A DNA stretch of 64,000 nucleotides from Amborella trichopoda (GCF_000471905.2 NW_006499776.1:2991065-3055064); one strand, 5' to 3'. Positions 44,474-56,629 are shown, counted from the first letter of the stretch. Notes: generated by a model not told the origin, from the letters alone. A program made the numbers and translations.

Positions 44474-46285
44474 TTAAAACACTTGTGATCCTTGTAATTG
44501 ATCAAATAAATCATCAATTCTAGGTAATGGATACTTATTTTTCACTGTCACTTGGTTCAACTGTCTATAATCAATACACAATCTCATAGTCCCATTTCTC
44601 TTTTTGACAAACAGTACTGGAGCACCCCAAGGTGACACACTAGGCCTGATAAAACCTTTATCTAATAATTCTTCTAATTGTTGTTTCAGTTCCTTAAGTT
44701 CTGCAGGAGCCATTCTGTAATGTGCCTTAGAAATTGGTGCTACCCCTGGCAATAATTCAATGGAGAATTCAATTTCCCTGTCAGGCGGTAATCCTGGCAA
44801 TTCTTCTGAAAAAACGTCGGGAAATTCTCGGATAACCGGAGTGGTATCCAAATTTATTTCTTCCTTTCTATCTTCTTTGATATAGGCAAGAAAGCCTTGA
44901 CACCCTTTTTGAAGGAGGCGATTAGCTCGAATACAAGAGATTAAATATGTTGGGGAGTCTTCTTTGACACCATTGAAGTAAAATACTGGTTGATTCAGAA
45001 TACTAAAGGTAACAATTTTCTTATAACAATCAATACTTGCATGGTATGCAGAAAGGCAATCTATGCCTAAGATTACATCAAAATCTTGAATTTTCAGGAG
45101 TATTAAATCAACCAACAGTTCCTTTTCTTCTATCTTTATTATACATGATTTGTACACTATATTGGTGTTAATTGAATTTCCCATCGGTGTGGCTACCTCT
45201 AGAATGTATCCTAATTGTTCTGGTTCTACCTTTAAGTGGCATGCAAAGTGTTGTGACACAAATGAATGAGTAGATCCAGGATCAATCAAAACATGAGCTA
45301 CTTTTTGGAAGATAGTAAGAGTACCTTGGATCACTGATTTTGAGGCCTGAGCGTCTTGCTCGTTAATCGCAAATACTCTTCCCTTCATCAGAGGCTTTGG
45401 AGCTATCTCTCCCTGCTTTGGAAGCTGTTGTGTCTGTAAGCTAGGACATTGTCTAATCTGGTGTCCCAATTTTCCACATTTAAAACAGGCTCCGGTATTC
45501 CAATAACAAGGGCTTGATCCATGATTTTTCCCACATTTTCTACATGGTTCTATTGGGTTTTGAAATGGCGAGGGCCTTGGCTTCTTGTTTGGCCTTTCAA
45601 ACTGTTGTCGATTAGATGATGTAGGTCTAACATGACTGTTCTGATTTTTCTCTTTTTGGTAATCTTCAAAATCTTTTTGGACAATTTGGGCTCGATCCAC
45701 TATTTCAGCATAAGTTCTTAATTTCAAGACTGATATTCTGCTTCTAATAGCTGGCTTGAGACCCCTTTCAAATTTCTTCACCTTTCCTGCCTCATTGTTA
45801 ATCATATGTGGTGCAAACCTGGCCAATTCAGTAAACTTGGCCTCGTACTGTGCTACTGCCCTATTTCCTTGGATTAATTCTAGAAATTCTATTTCTTTTT
45901 GGTCTCGAATAAAATCTGGGAAATACTTTTCATTAAATGCCTCTAGAAATACTTCCCAAGTCAAGGGTTTATTTTCTTTGACCAAGACGCCTTTTGCCAT
46001 TCGCCACCAGTGTTGTGCCTCACCTTCTAACATAAAGACTGCCAAGGCCACTTTCCTATCATCAGGACATTCCATTACCTCAAATATTTTCTCCAATTGC
46101 ATAATCCATCCCTCGGCTTCCAGTGGGTTTACAACACCCTTAAAAGAAGGTGGGTTCAATTTCTTAAATTGTTCGATATTACTCCCACCATTTCCTGTAA
46201 CTGATTGCCTGGGTGGATTGTTGTTTTCCATCTGATGTTGCATTAGAGCAACCATATTTTCCAAGGCTTTGTGAATTCCTTCCAT
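44474..46285 (-). CDS. Element F Gag-protease-RT N-terminus (603 aa)
   Basis: A long open frame holding Gag ([11 protein letters not shown] near residue 40, [11 protein letters not shown] near 90), a CCHC knuckle [14 protein letters not shown] near residue 268, and a protease with [13 protein letters not shown] near 333 and [11 protein letters not shown] near 400. The RT fingers ([19 protein letters not shown]) run to [12 protein letters not shown]. The protease has Pro after the catalytic Asp; the chromovirus family usually has Ser. The start ATG at 46285 lies 107 bp after the primer site. Translation would stop at TAA 44474-44476, before the RT catalytic site. Confidence 0.9.
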   Translation of the reverse strand: MEGIHKALENMVALMQHQMENNNPPRQSVTGNGGSNIEQFKKLNPPSFKGVVNPLEAEGWIMQLEKIFEVMECPDDRKVALAVFMLEGEAQHWWRMAKGVLVKENKPLTWEVFLEAFNEKYFPDFIRDQKEIEFLELIQGNRAVAQYEAKFTELARFAPHMINNEAGKVKKFERGLKPAIRSRISVLKLRTYAEIVDRAQIVQKDFEDYQKEKNQNSHVRPTSSNRQQFERPNKKPRPSPFQNPIEPCRKCGKNHGSSPCYWNTGACFKCGKLGHQIRQCPSLQTQQLPKQGEIAPKPLMKGRVFAINEQDAQASKSVIQGTLTIFQKVAHVLIDPGSTHSFVSQHFACHLKVEPEQLGYILEVATPMGNSINTNIVYKSCIIKIEEKELLVDLILLKIQDFDVILGIDCLSAYHASIDCYKKIVTFSILNQPVFYFNGVKEDSPTYLISCIRANRLLQKGCQGFLAYIKEDRKEEINLDTTPVIREFPDVFSEELPGLPPDREIEFSIELLPGVAPISKAHYRMAPAELKELKQQLEELLDKGFIRPSVSPWGAPVLFVKKRNGTMRLCIDYRQLNQVTVKNKYPLPRIDDLFDQLQGSQVF

Positions 46286-46391
46286 ATTGGCTTCAGCTAT
46301 TCTGGATCTTGACTTTATCCCGATCTATACACACAATAAATGTGATTTTAAGTACATACTTATTAAATTTCCTAAGAATCTTAAACCTATT

Positions 46392-46403
46392 GCTCTGATA
46401 CCA
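46392..46403 (-). other. tRNA-iMet primer binding site of F
   Basis: On the minus strand a perfect TGGTATCAGAGC, four bases after the TGTGACA end of the 5' LTR. Confidence 0.92.
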
Positions 46404-46407
46404 TAAT

Positions 46408-48184
46408 TGTCACACCCCAAGAATTTATAATACTGTTATTCCTGAGATGTGACAGACAAAACATATATACATCTATTGATAGGACAAATTTACAGTGGCG
46501 AGATCTTACAAAGTAAATAAAGAAAGTTAGCACAACAACAGTATCTTCCAAGGTTGATAATGACTAGCACTCAAAATGATTCCGCAGTTATCCTGAAAAA
46601 ATGTTTACCATAGTTTGATGAGTTTGGCTACTCAGTAAGTGATCATCATAATCCTAAAAATAATCATGATTAAAAGATATCAATATTTTCCAAAATGAGA
46701 TCTATTAACAGAAATGCATCAACAGTTTCACTTTCAATAAATGCATAATTAAGTATAATCCGAGTAATTGAAATGCTTATAACGCTTTTAACGGCAGTGC
46801 ATAATTCAAAGGATTTCACAAAATACCCTACTGGTGTCCCAAGTAGGTCACCTATATACCCCATCAGCGTTCTGATGGGTCAACTTAATCCCTATCGGCG
46901 TTCCAGATAGGTCCACTTAATTCCTGCAGGTCCACTTATACCTCACCGGCGTACCGAATGAGTCCACTTAATCACTACCGACGTCCCAGATAGGTCCACT
47001 TATACCTCACCGGCGAACCGGATGAGTCCACTTGAATACTTAATTATTTTTAAATCTCTTTAAACATTCGAAAGAAGCAATATCATGTACTCAACATATC
47101 ACTGAAATCATTAATATGAATTTCACTTAAACCATTAATAACAGTCACTCTCTATAAGATTTCAAAAATAACCAATCAAATATTTTGGGCTCAAATTTAG
47201 AAAGGTAGCAGTTTGTAAGGGCATTCTAGCATAATTGCCAATTTAATATGTATATAAAAACTCTTAAAGAAATTCAAGAATACGGAATTATCACAATTTA
47301 TGGGATATCAATCCACAAATAAACATTTCACAACAATACTATAATCAATTGCAAAAATGTCAATAATAAGGCAGTCATTTGCACATGAGTTTTACAATGT
47401 CTAAATATTCAAAACAGTAGAAAGAAATATTACAATTTTACTAAAAGCAGAAATATCACATTTATTTCTAATAATTTGATAGTATCTAAAATTTTCTAAC
47501 AATAGCCCAGAAAAATAAATAAATTTATTTTTCTAAGAATTTACAGCATTTAAAATTTCTAACATAGATAAAATATCACAATTTTTATTAAAAAGATTAT
47601 TTTTCAAGATAATGAGGTCGTGTGCGCATAAAATTTATCGCACCTAAAATTCATGATAATAAGCAGAAATAATTATTTCATTTTATTTTTAAAAAGAATG
47701 GATTATTTTTCGAGACAATGAGGTCACGTACACATAAAAGTGATAAAATAAAGATCCTAGACGAAAATATCACTATTTACTAGAAATAGACTATTTTTCA
47801 GGAAGACGATGTCACTTACTTATAATCACTCACGAAATTGATGCTTTTTGTGTATGTTGGTTGGGGCACTAAAAAGCCGCCCGTTTACAGTAGATCTTAT
47901 GGAATCAGTATGCACAAGAGCTCAGTGATAAAAGTTTCGCATCTCATGGTTATACCATAGGAAGGCGTCACATTTAATTTACTTACACGTCATAGTGGAT
48001 TGTCAAGGGCCAACACATAAGAGAAACTACAAGCCACGTTATAAGATAATAAAAGCTTAAGTCAAAAGCTTTTGAAAATAGTGATGGTCCTTAAGGACCA
48101 TCATGCTCATATGGACCATCACTTATTAAAAGTTTATTGTCCCCTTTATTTATTTTTTTTTTTTGAAAGTTTAGGATTGTTAAA
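46408..48184 (-). repeat. 5' LTR of element F
   Basis: About 1.78 kb. The inner end (plus strand TGTCACACCCC) is canonical; the outer end next to the CTATG duplication reads ...ATTGTTAAA instead of CA, so that end is atypical or altered. It contains the tandem hairpin repeat at 46825-47035 and a palindrome GATGGTCCTTAAGGACCATC near 48082-48103. Confidence 0.82.
46825..47035. repeat. Short tandem hairpin repeats in LTR F
   Basis: Units such as CTATCGGCGTTCCAGATAGG and CTCACCGGCGTACCGAATGAG, joined by TCCACTTA linkers, recur five to six times at about 30-40 bp. Each unit is an imperfect palindrome around GGCGTTCC / GGCGTACC. Confidence 0.75.
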
Positions 48185-48720
48185 CTATGGCTGCATGAAA
48201 ACCTCGTAGTCGCCTCTACACTCCATCAATGCCTCAAATTTCAGACTAAAAAGGGTGTCGTAAAGGTATGTGTTGAACCCCCTTCTTTTCTCAATCCTAG
48301 TATAAGTAACGGAAAGCTAGCCGTAGGGGTCTAGCTTGGAGAAGTCTCATTCGCTTCCTTCGAGCAAGCGAATTGTGCCACCTTACACCTAGAGGGTGGC
48401 GACCATGTTCCCCAAATCTTGCAAACTTTCGCATCGATGGATGACATTATCCAATGTCAACATCGATACAGTTTCGTGTCCCTCAAGGCTTGGCACATGC
48501 TCTACTCCCAAGGCTTCCAACCAGGCCAAGGCTTGGCATATGCTCTACTCCCAAGCCTTCCATCTAGGCCAAGGCTTAGGGAGTCAAGGGCAAGAAGTAA
48601 CAAAGGAAATTTTTGAATCACCCTAAGCCAAAACTGAAAACGGGGATGGAAGGGGACTCAGGTGTACTCTCACCGTATTTCAAAGCTGGATGAGGCCTTC
48701 AAGCCATCCTAGCTTTGTAT
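48185..48720 (+). pseudogene. Element E protease end and pol linker
   Basis: After the CTATG duplication the frame resumes LWLHENLVVASTLHQCLKF, completing the Tat-type GRPWLH protease ending. A linker follows with AWHMLYSQGFQPGQGLA near 48497-48545, resembling the glycine-rich GQGLG stretch before Tat RT; a local duplication (CAAGGCTTGGCA at 48486 and 48528) shifts it. Stops occur near 48325 and in later frames. The element is cut at 48720 by LTR D; no RT is seen. Confidence 0.72.
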
Positions 48721-49290
48721 TGTTTGAAGACATTTTTCAGCATCATGGGTCCCGGTTGCGGAATAAAATAGAGAAGCCGGTCAATAAAGCCTGACAAACA
48801 ATGGAAATTTCAACAGTATCAAAATCAACCTAGAATGGCCAAGATCTTCATAAGAACTCGAAAAAGTCTCCTGCCAAGTTTTGTTGCATTCCGACACATC
48901 TAAAGTAGTGTAAACTGAGAAACAGTTTCGGCAGAATCAACCTCTAGTACCTTGAAAGGACCCCGTAACTAGAGATCTATTTTCGGTGTGTCAAGTTACT
49001 GTGAGACCACCTCCATTAGAGCTGGCACGATCGAAAACCCCTATAGATCAAGTTTCGTCTTATTGGGTACTCCAAGACAAAGTTATGGGGTAACCTACCT
49101 AAAAAGGGTAAGCTGCACACTATTCCCGTGTGGCCTCTCTGAACCAAATCACCATTAAAAGTGGTTGTTTTTATAGTCTCAGACAGTGACTTTCGGGGGA
49201 CCATACTTCACTTGTCCTGAATTCATTTTTAGAATTTTTTTAATTCAATTAAATCTTAATTTTTAGCAGTTAGGTTTAATTATGATCAAT

Positions 49291-49320
49291 CCACCCATGT
49301 TTGGGCAAAAGATATATATA
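49291..49320 (+). promoter_or_regulatory. Core promoter of LTR D
   Basis: CCACCCATGTTTGGGCAAAA followed by GATATATATATATC. It matches the modules in copies A, B and C. Confidence 0.7.
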
Positions 49321-51679
49321 TATCAAGTATTGTTATTGTACAAGGGACCCACTTTGTTTAAGAAAATTTCCATATTTTTTTCATTCTTGGGTCACGTCTT
49401 GAAAGAGAGGAAGGAGACGGAAACTTTTGGATCGGTACTTTTGGGCTTAACGTAAATCTCTTTCTCTCTCTTCTCTTTTTCCCTCTCCTCACTCTTTCTC
49501 TCTCATCTTTCACAGATGCGAAGCCCCATCACCAACAGTATTTCGCTTTTTCTCATTCTCTTTTTCTGTTTTCCTCTCATGGTCTCACTTGACTATGATC
49601 TCTCTCTTCTATCTTCCCTATGGTCCCTCATGACCATCAACTTTCTCTTTTTCTTTCCATTTTATCCCTGCATGACTACTCCCTCGCAGCTCCCTCTTTG
49701 GTACACCCTAGTGGTGACTCCCTCTCTCTCACGTCCGTGGCCCTGCACAACCACCGTTCCCTAAGTTTCGTTTTTTTTTTGTAACCCTGCGCACTCCTCG
49801 ACCCTCGTTGCGGCGTGCACCCACCTCCCTTTTCACTCGTGCGTACTTCTTTTCCCTCATTGCCGTGTGCACCCACCTCCCTTATAGCCCTGCACACTCT
49901 TCTTTTTTCATGGCCGTGCGCACTCCCCTTCCCTCATTGCCGGGTGCACCTATTCCTCTTTTCTCGTGGCCGTGCGCACTCCGCTTCCCGCATTGCCGGG
50001 TGCATCTATTTCCCTCATCGCTATGTACCCTCCACCTCCTTCATCGACGTGCGCACTCTTTTTCCTTCATTGCTGTGTGCACCCATCTTCTCTATTGCCG
50101 TGTGCAAGCCGACCCATTGCCCGTGTGCCACCTATACTACCCCAACACCATGTGTGACCTATCCTACACCAACGCTGTGTGCGCCATCGAGGTCCATTGC
50201 CGGCAGCCACCATCTTCCCCTCCAATCCTCTCGTCTCTCTTTCTCTCTCTAGAAGCCCAATTGTTAACACCACCCCTGCCGTGTGCCCATCTCACGGCCT
50301 CTTATCTCAGTCGCCATCCTCTTCTTCATTGCTTACTGCTCCTCTCTTGCTACTATCTGCTATTTGGCTGCAGCCCCAGCTCTCTTCACCTACAATCGCA
50401 CCCACAATTGTGAAGCAACCATCTCCTCACCTTGGTATTCCACCATCAGCAACAACTCTCCCGCCATCTTCTCTTCCCATCCTTCTCTGCAGCCAGCTAC
50501 CACCTCCACCTCTCTGTCTTCTCCCTTCCACCACAACTCGTCTTCCCCTCTAATTCTTAGCCACCTCCGCCTCTCATTCTCACACCCTTAATTCTGCTGC
50601 AGCCACTGGCTTGCTGCCCTCAATCGCCCAACTTTCTTTCTCCTTTCCCTCCTCTTCTTCTAACCAGCCCCCACACCATGTTGCCGCGGCCGATTGCAGC
50701 CATCTCGCTGCTCTGTCACTCATCCATTGCAGCCGCCAACGCACTCAGCTGCTGCCTCCATCTTAACTCTCCAACCTTCCCGTGGATATTCCTGCCTTTC
50801 CTCAGTCCTCCGCGATCATGTTCATGTTCTCTCTCTCTCAAGAAGAAAACCCAATTAACCATACCGTTCTCTTTCTCTGTCTCTCTAACTTTATGCGTTT
50901 CTCCCTTTTCCTTCTTGTTGCAACAAATTTCGTTATATTTCGTTTCATTGTTACCTCTTACAGTATTTCACACAACCCCAACAAAGTCAAGCTTTTTCTC
51001 TCTCTAAATTAATCTACCTTTTTTATTTAACATTACCCTCTCTCATTCACACAATAGCCTATTATTCCACCATTCTCCCCCTTCGACCAACCAAAACGTG
51101 TACCTTACCTTCTTCCAAGTGTCAAATACTCCTTCACTTCCTTTTAACGAAATTATAACCATTTTTTTATTATTATATTTTCTTTAAAGGTCCAACAATT
51201 AACTCCTTTCCTTTTTCATCCACGTATAACCTAACGTCTTTTCTCTCTCTCAATTAATTTTTTTTTAATGATTCTATTAAGTTACTTCATTTTACTCCTT
51301 CTACCCCCATTCTTTCATTTTATTCCATTGTCATCCTCTTCTCTTCATTTTCTTTTACTTTATTGATTTTATTTTTATCTTATTTTATTTCATTCCTATT
51401 TTATTTTGATCACTTATTCTTTATTCATCCCTTTTATTTCAAATATCTCATCTTATTTCCTTCCATCCCTTTTATTCTATTTTACCCCACTTTCATTTTA
51501 TTTGTCTCATTTCACTTCATTCAATTTTAATTTATTCTAATTCCATTTTTCTAAAATTTTTATTTTATTCATCACTGTCATTGTCATCTCATCTTCCTTC
51601 ACCATCACTCTTATTTTCACTTTCGTCTCTCTCGTTCTCTCAATCACTTGTTTTACCAGAGGGCAGGTTGAGCTTCACG

Positions 51680-52020
51680 CTCGTGCGAGTCTTGTTGTCG
51701 AGCAGTATTACCATCACGTTGATCTGAGTTACCATGCCCGTCATGCTGCCACGACATATTTGCTTTTATGTCAATCTGGTCGGTGTTTATTTTGACTTCG
51801 AGTAGTATTGCCGTCATGCCGGTCTGAGTTACTATGGCCATCTTGCTACCACGTTAAGTCGATTATCGGATTAGTTTTACCACCGTGCCAGACTACGCAT
51901 CGAGACAATTTTGTCATCGAGCAGTATTGCCATCACGTCGGTCTGAGTTACTGTGCCCGTCTTGCTACCATGTCAGACTAGTCGTCGCGCCAGTCTTGCC
52001 ATTGCGCTAGTCGAGCCACC
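51680..52020 (+). repeat. Minisatellite near the 3' part of LTR D
   Basis: GTATTxCCxTCACG and TCTGAGTTACxxTGCCCGTC phrases recur at about 51702, 51785 and 51925, the reverse-complement relatives of the array in LTR C (38880-39350). Confidence 0.75.
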
Positions 52021-52574
52021 CGGTCAAACTTCTTCTCTCACTTTCACTTCACCCTATAACAAGGTGGGGACCTATGCCCAACTCGTCTGCACTTTTAATT
52101 GTGTATGTGTGTGTTTGTAGGAAAGGAGAAACAAGTCAAGGGAGGCGATTCCAAACCTGTTTTCGGTATTCCTTCTTTGCTCTCTCCTCTGAAAGCCTTA
52201 AATTGCTTTGTTCGCTTCTGTTTCCTGATTACCTGAACCAAATTTCATTTTTTCCTCTTTCCTTTTAATATTTTTTTTTTTAAAATTATGTACAGCAAAA
52301 GAAGCAGAAAGAAGAATTGAAGCGCATGGTTTTGATGAACACCTCTGGTTCGGCTTTGCCCTTGAAAATGGGCCTGGACATGCAAATTCTTTCAAGGTAA
52401 TGGAAGTTTGTGGAATTATAATGTTTCAAATGTTTTATCTTTTACTTCCTTTGTTTTTTTCAATTGATGTGGGCTTTCCAATGTGATCTAAGAGGGCACC
52501 CACGCGAGCCAGCCCAAGTGTGTCACGGACCCACATGAGGTAAGTCCCTCCTCCCAACCCTAATTCCTCTCTCA

Positions 52575-54000
52575 CCTGTTGGTACTCCTGCCCACGTCTT
52601 CTTTATGCGGTTCCCGAGAGAGCGATCTCAAGTCCTGGGTCCATCTCGAACCCGGAACCATGCTACCAGGTCAACCCGACCCGGAGGGCAAGATCGAGGC
52701 ACTTAACCAGCTTGACGACTCCACTGAGGACACGCTACCTCATCGTTGGATAGTTCTTGTTTGACCTTCCTTTCTTTTTATTCCTGCTCACTATACACAC
52801 ACTTATCGTTGGGGTTGCTCAACCCCTTCATCCGAGTCAGGGATTTTAGAATCCCCGTACTCGTGGGTCTTCATTGGGAACAGGTTTTGCGAACCTCATT
52901 CCCGACCTATCTCCTGAGCATCGACCCTATGTCGCGCTCTCAGGCATCACCTGAAAAAAGGTGAGGATGGACCTAGAAGTCCCTCACTCCCTACATCTAT
53001 GCATTGACGGACCCACCTTGCATTGGTGGCACATACGGCACCACACTCAGCATGCATCCTGCTACCGGAGAGTCACTTGCCGGTCGCATTACTCGGGGTA
53101 GCCCTGAGGCCTCCCCGAGCTCTCTTGCGACTTGCAGTTCATTTGTCGTTGCTCCTGTTGGTCGTTGCGAGGCTACCCCCCATTCTCTATCACTGCGGGC
53201 CCCTGTAATAAGATGCTCGACACCAGAAAGAGGCGGCTCTGAAGCCACCACCTCACACACACCCACCAAAGCTAGTGGACTACCCATTCTAGCTACACCT
53301 CGAGGCAACTCTCAAGTTACCTCATGACACTGTCAGGGTTTAGGTCTTCTTGGACTTGGCCCTGCACCTCTTTTGCATGCACACTGCACCACTCAGGGCA
53401 ATCCTCAGGTTACCTCAGAATACTGTCAGGGTTCGGTTCTTCTTGAACTTGGACCTGCACATCCTCGGGGTAACCTTCAGGTTACCTCAGGACACCGTCA
53501 GGGTTCGACTCTTCTTCGGACTGGCCCTGTACACCCCTTGCATATGCACAGCATCGCTCGGGGCAGCCTTGTTGCTGCGTTTGCCCGAGCACATGAGAGG
53601 GAACCTCCTAGTACCCCCTCCCAGCACATGCTTGCTCACTCTGTGAGGGATGCTTACACGGCCATTCCATCACACACACATGCCCACGATACCATGCCTC
53701 TTAAGGCCAGACACGCTACTTGAGTCCAGGTTGACCACCAAGTCACCCGAAGTCCTTTTGCAGAGGGTGTACACACGCCAATCCCTCGCCCGCCCGGAGC
53801 ACATCTTTGCATTATGCACACACACATGGATCTAGCATTCCACCCGATTCCAAGGGTAATCACGTCAATGGGTTGAAAGAACAGTTTACGTTTGCCCAAA
53901 GGCAATACTACCTGGCCATGAAGTAGGGATATCATGTTCAAGCCTGGAAATGAGGTCGGGAGACCAAGACATTGAAAGCCCAGCTCAGGGCCAAAGAAGA
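52575..54000 (+). other. Leader of element D with tandem repeats
   Basis: A possible primer site TGGTACTCCTGCCC stands at 52580. 53300-53560 holds repeats around GTTACCTCA (53316, 53409, 53481) followed by CTGTCAGGGTT. A coiled-coil-like stretch (KTLKAQLRAKEEKVIEEFPL) is readable at 53973-54030 in one frame. No intact gene. Confidence 0.5.
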
Positions 54001-55650
54001 AAAAGTGATTGAAGAATTCCCTCTATGAGCCCTTTTCCCCCTCTCATTCCCCTTGATGCGGATGATGCTAGAAAAGAATGGCATGAGATGAACACTAAAA
54101 GGATTGATCGGTGCATGATGAAGTCGGTTATCTATGAAGATGCAAGCTTGACTCTGGGCAAAGGCGAGCTTCTAGACGGGGCAAAGAGCTAGTCTGACCC
54201 CAGTGACCCCAAGCCAGATGAGCCATCACCCGATCAAACTCCCGTGCCCTGCTCAAGTCGGGGCACCGAGAGCAAAGCCTTCTTCAAGCAAACTGAACTC
54301 GGGGTAGCTCATAGATTCAAAGCAATTTCTCCTAGACTCCTGATGAGCCAGAAGGCACCGTTGTGGAGTAGTCCCGGTGACTCAAGTGAGACAGAAGCCG
54401 AACCCATCGAGGGCGTTGCCCATGATCCCTTGGTGGTGGAAAGTTCGAATTATGAAGGGATTGGTCTTCTTCTCATGATGCAAGAAATCTGTCCACGAGC
54501 TCCTCCCAAAGTTTGCCTCAACATCCCAGCTCCTCGAGATGAAACTGAAAAAAGAACCGAAACTATTGAGCTGCTTCAAAGGGATGAAAAGCTCATTGTT
54601 AATATTGATCTCATAAACAAGAATGGGACTTTGCCGTCGTTCTTCCTCTCTCATCCAAATATTCTTACCTTTGGTGAGAGTTCGTCACTCTCATTTGAGG
54701 AAAGCCACTCCGCTGTACTGGATGAGATGAGTTGCACTCCCCCTGGTGGCAGCCCCACTGAAATGCCTCCTCCATGCCCTGTAGGCACCATGATTCCCCG
54801 CAAAGCCAGCTGCATGCTTCCCCCATGTCATGCGTGTTGTATGTGCGATCTTGACGATGATAGTAAGGTCTCGTCTTATGAGTGTTTCACATTCCTGTTA
54901 GGTGTTGAAGAGCTCAATTTTGATGGAGCGACATCCCTCGTCCTCATCCCCCCAGTGACTCCTACCTCTGACGAGAGCTCGTCACTCTCATTCGAGGAAA
55001 ATCAGTCCCTAATAGAGGATGAGATGGCCAGCATCCCCTTCGCTGACCACCCCAATGAAATAGTGCCTCCAACTCCTGAAGATGCCATGATTCTTTGTGA
55101 AGCTGACCACATATGGGCTCCATGTCTTGAAAGTGTCGTGACTCCTTATGAGGGCGATAACATGTTTTTTTGATATCTTGAAAAATGCTCCCTCAATGAT
55201 GATGATGTGACCTCATCGTCTTTTGAGAGTTTCACATTCTCATTAGATGATGAGGATACCAAAGCCTTGGAAAATGAAGTAGGCCTGAGGGAAGGCCCAA
55301 TGACCCTCACCAATGAAGCAGCAGCAATCGAATCCAAGATTGTAAGCTCTGAGGCATGTAATCGGAAAATAGAAGAAGAGTCCTCAAGTATGGCAGCTAT
55401 TGAAGCTATAGTGATCGACGAAAAAATACTATGGAGATGAGATTGTGCAACTCAAGGCCACATTAAGGTGGTTACAAGCGGAGATGAGGTCAAAAGATGA
55501 AACAATGGAAACTTTACGCCAAGAGGTATTGGTGTCTCATACCCCCTTGTGGCACCAAGCCCTCTTTACTGTCCCTTAAGCACCGTATCGGGTCATCGAA
55601 ACAACACCATTAGAAGAAAGGGTACACCCACTTTCACCTCCCTAATTGTC
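54001..55650 (+). pseudogene. N-terminal extension of the family-D Gag frame
   Basis: One reading frame continues from about 54001 to the gag core, broken by stops at 54010, 54190, 55171-55173 and 55438-55440. It encodes an acidic, Ser/Pro-rich protein with no domain that I recognise; the longest open piece is 54244-55173. It contains an internal repeat: GESSSLSFEESHS (54673-) and DESSSLSFEENQS (54970-), 99 codons apart, each followed by DEM and a P-rich stretch. Extra N-terminal Gag sequence occurs in some Tat-type elements, but this one cannot be assigned. Confidence 0.6.
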
Positions 55651-55739
55651 GGTCTCCTCCCCATCAGCTCAGGTTGGTAATGTAGAAGTAGTGAAAGGAA
55701 TGGTAGCTGAAGCATTGAAAAATTATAATATTCCAGTGA

Positions 55740-56580
55740 TGAAGAGCCGAATCGCTATCAAAAGCCTTACCGAACATATATTGACCAAACTCCATTTCCA
55801 CTGAGCTATCAAAGACCTGACTTTCCCAAGTTTGATGATACAGGCTCATCGCAGTAACACATAGCCCATTTCATTGCAGCCTGTGACAATACAGTGAACA
55901 ATGCGCATCTATTGCTTCGGCAATTTGTCGGAACCCTTACCGGAGCAACATTCAAATGGTACTCTCGGTTACCACCAGGGTCAATCTCATCGTGGGTCAA
56001 AATGGAGGAGGAGTTCCTTAAGCGCTTCTGGGACATAGAAAGGAATGTGCAAATCTTTGAACTCTTTGAGGTGAAACAAAAGCCACAGGAGCCAATGATC
56101 GAGTACATCGAAAGGTGGTGCAATCTAGCCATCAATCTAGCCACACCAATAGGTGAGCCGCAAGAGATAGAGTACTGCATAGACGGGATGCACTCAGAAT
56201 TGGCTCGTTATGTCACTTCATCATGGCCCACTACATTTGCCAAGATGGTCGACAAGGTAGTTCAAATTGAAGGTTTGCTCAAGTACCACAGAAGTATATC
56301 TGGACCCTTTGCATCAGTCAAAGATGATGATCAATTATTAGCTACCATAACAAATACCATGCACTCCTCAAGCCATGGCCGGCATGAGGATTACTCCTTT
56401 GACAAGTGTATGATTCCCAAGTTGCTTGAGACTCTCCTATCAGAGGGGATGATTGAGCTACCCGTGCCAAAAAGATCGAGGGAACTTGGAAGGGAAAGTA
56501 AGCCCAATTACTGAAGATATCATAGGAGATTTGGTCATAGAACTGAGGAGTGTCGTGCCGCCAAGAACAACATCTAGAAC
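55740..56580 (+). pseudogene. Family-D Gag core with zinc-finger remnant
   Basis: The frame shows RPDFPKFDDTGSS, HIAHFIAACDNTVNNAH, GTLTGATFKWYSRLPPGSIS and EFLKRFWDIERNVQIFELFE: a retrotransposon Gag core of Tat-like type. A stop lies at about 55852, and 55894-56514 is open. Its end reads RYHRRFGHRTEECRAAK, directly preceded by a TGA where the first zinc-ligand Cys is expected. IDMGKLNLG-like sequence follows, then coding stops and repeats begin. It is distinct from the Gag of element E. Confidence 0.82.
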
Positions 56581-56629
56581 TTCATAGACATGGGAAAATT
56601 GAACTTGGGACTTGATTCCACGTGTGATC

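Larger units (their letters stand above)
42887..48184 (-). mobile_element. Ty3/gypsy element F (Tekay-type), near-intact gag-pol
   Basis: Minus-strand element with LTRs at 42887-43181 (cut by the gap) and 46408-48184, a perfect tRNA-Met primer site, and a gag-pol frame from 46285 leftwards. Within the readable 3.1 kb I see one nonsense codon and one homopolymer frameshift. Eight differences in about 295 aligned LTR bases suggest a younger insertion than T1. Most of the integrase, the polypurine tract and part of one LTR are hidden by the 20-N gap. Confidence 0.92.
33535..48720 (+). mobile_element. Tat/Ogre-like Ty3/gypsy element E, interrupted by three insertions
   Basis: 5' LTR (33535-34790), primer site, long leader, gag (36886-38749), protease (42660-42886 and 48185-48300) and the pol linker (to 48720) are all on the + strand and in order. 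LTR copy C, element F and family-D element D interrupt it. The protease halves on either side of F join at a shared CTATG. RT and later domains and the 3' LTR are not in the window. Confidence 0.78.
48721..52574 (+). repeat. 5' LTR copy D of family D
   Basis: Starts TGTTTGAAGACATTTTTCAG and is placed to end at CTCTCTCA (52574). It has the promoter module (49291-49320), CT-rich sequence with degenerate CATTGCCGTGTGCACCC units (49800-50120), a T-rich TTTTATTT tract (51150-51600) and the minisatellite at 51680-52020. About 3854 bp, longer than copy A mainly through these tracts. Ser/Pro/Leu-rich open frames inside (49516-51012) are composition artefacts. Confidence 0.78.

Noticed and set aside
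49516..51012. Ser/Pro/Leu-rich open frames up to 201 residues
   Set aside because: They lie inside LTR D in CT-rich repeats and are not matched in frame by the other LTR copies.
48721..52574. LTR D as the 3' LTR of element E
   Set aside because: E has its own, different LTR (TGTAGACACCCC start at 33535), and D is followed by a leader and gag, so D fits a 5' LTR of another element.
53004..53941. Open frames of 90-116 residues on both strands upstream of gag
   Set aside because: Tandem repeats in the leader of element D give frames on both strands; no start context or motif supports a gene.
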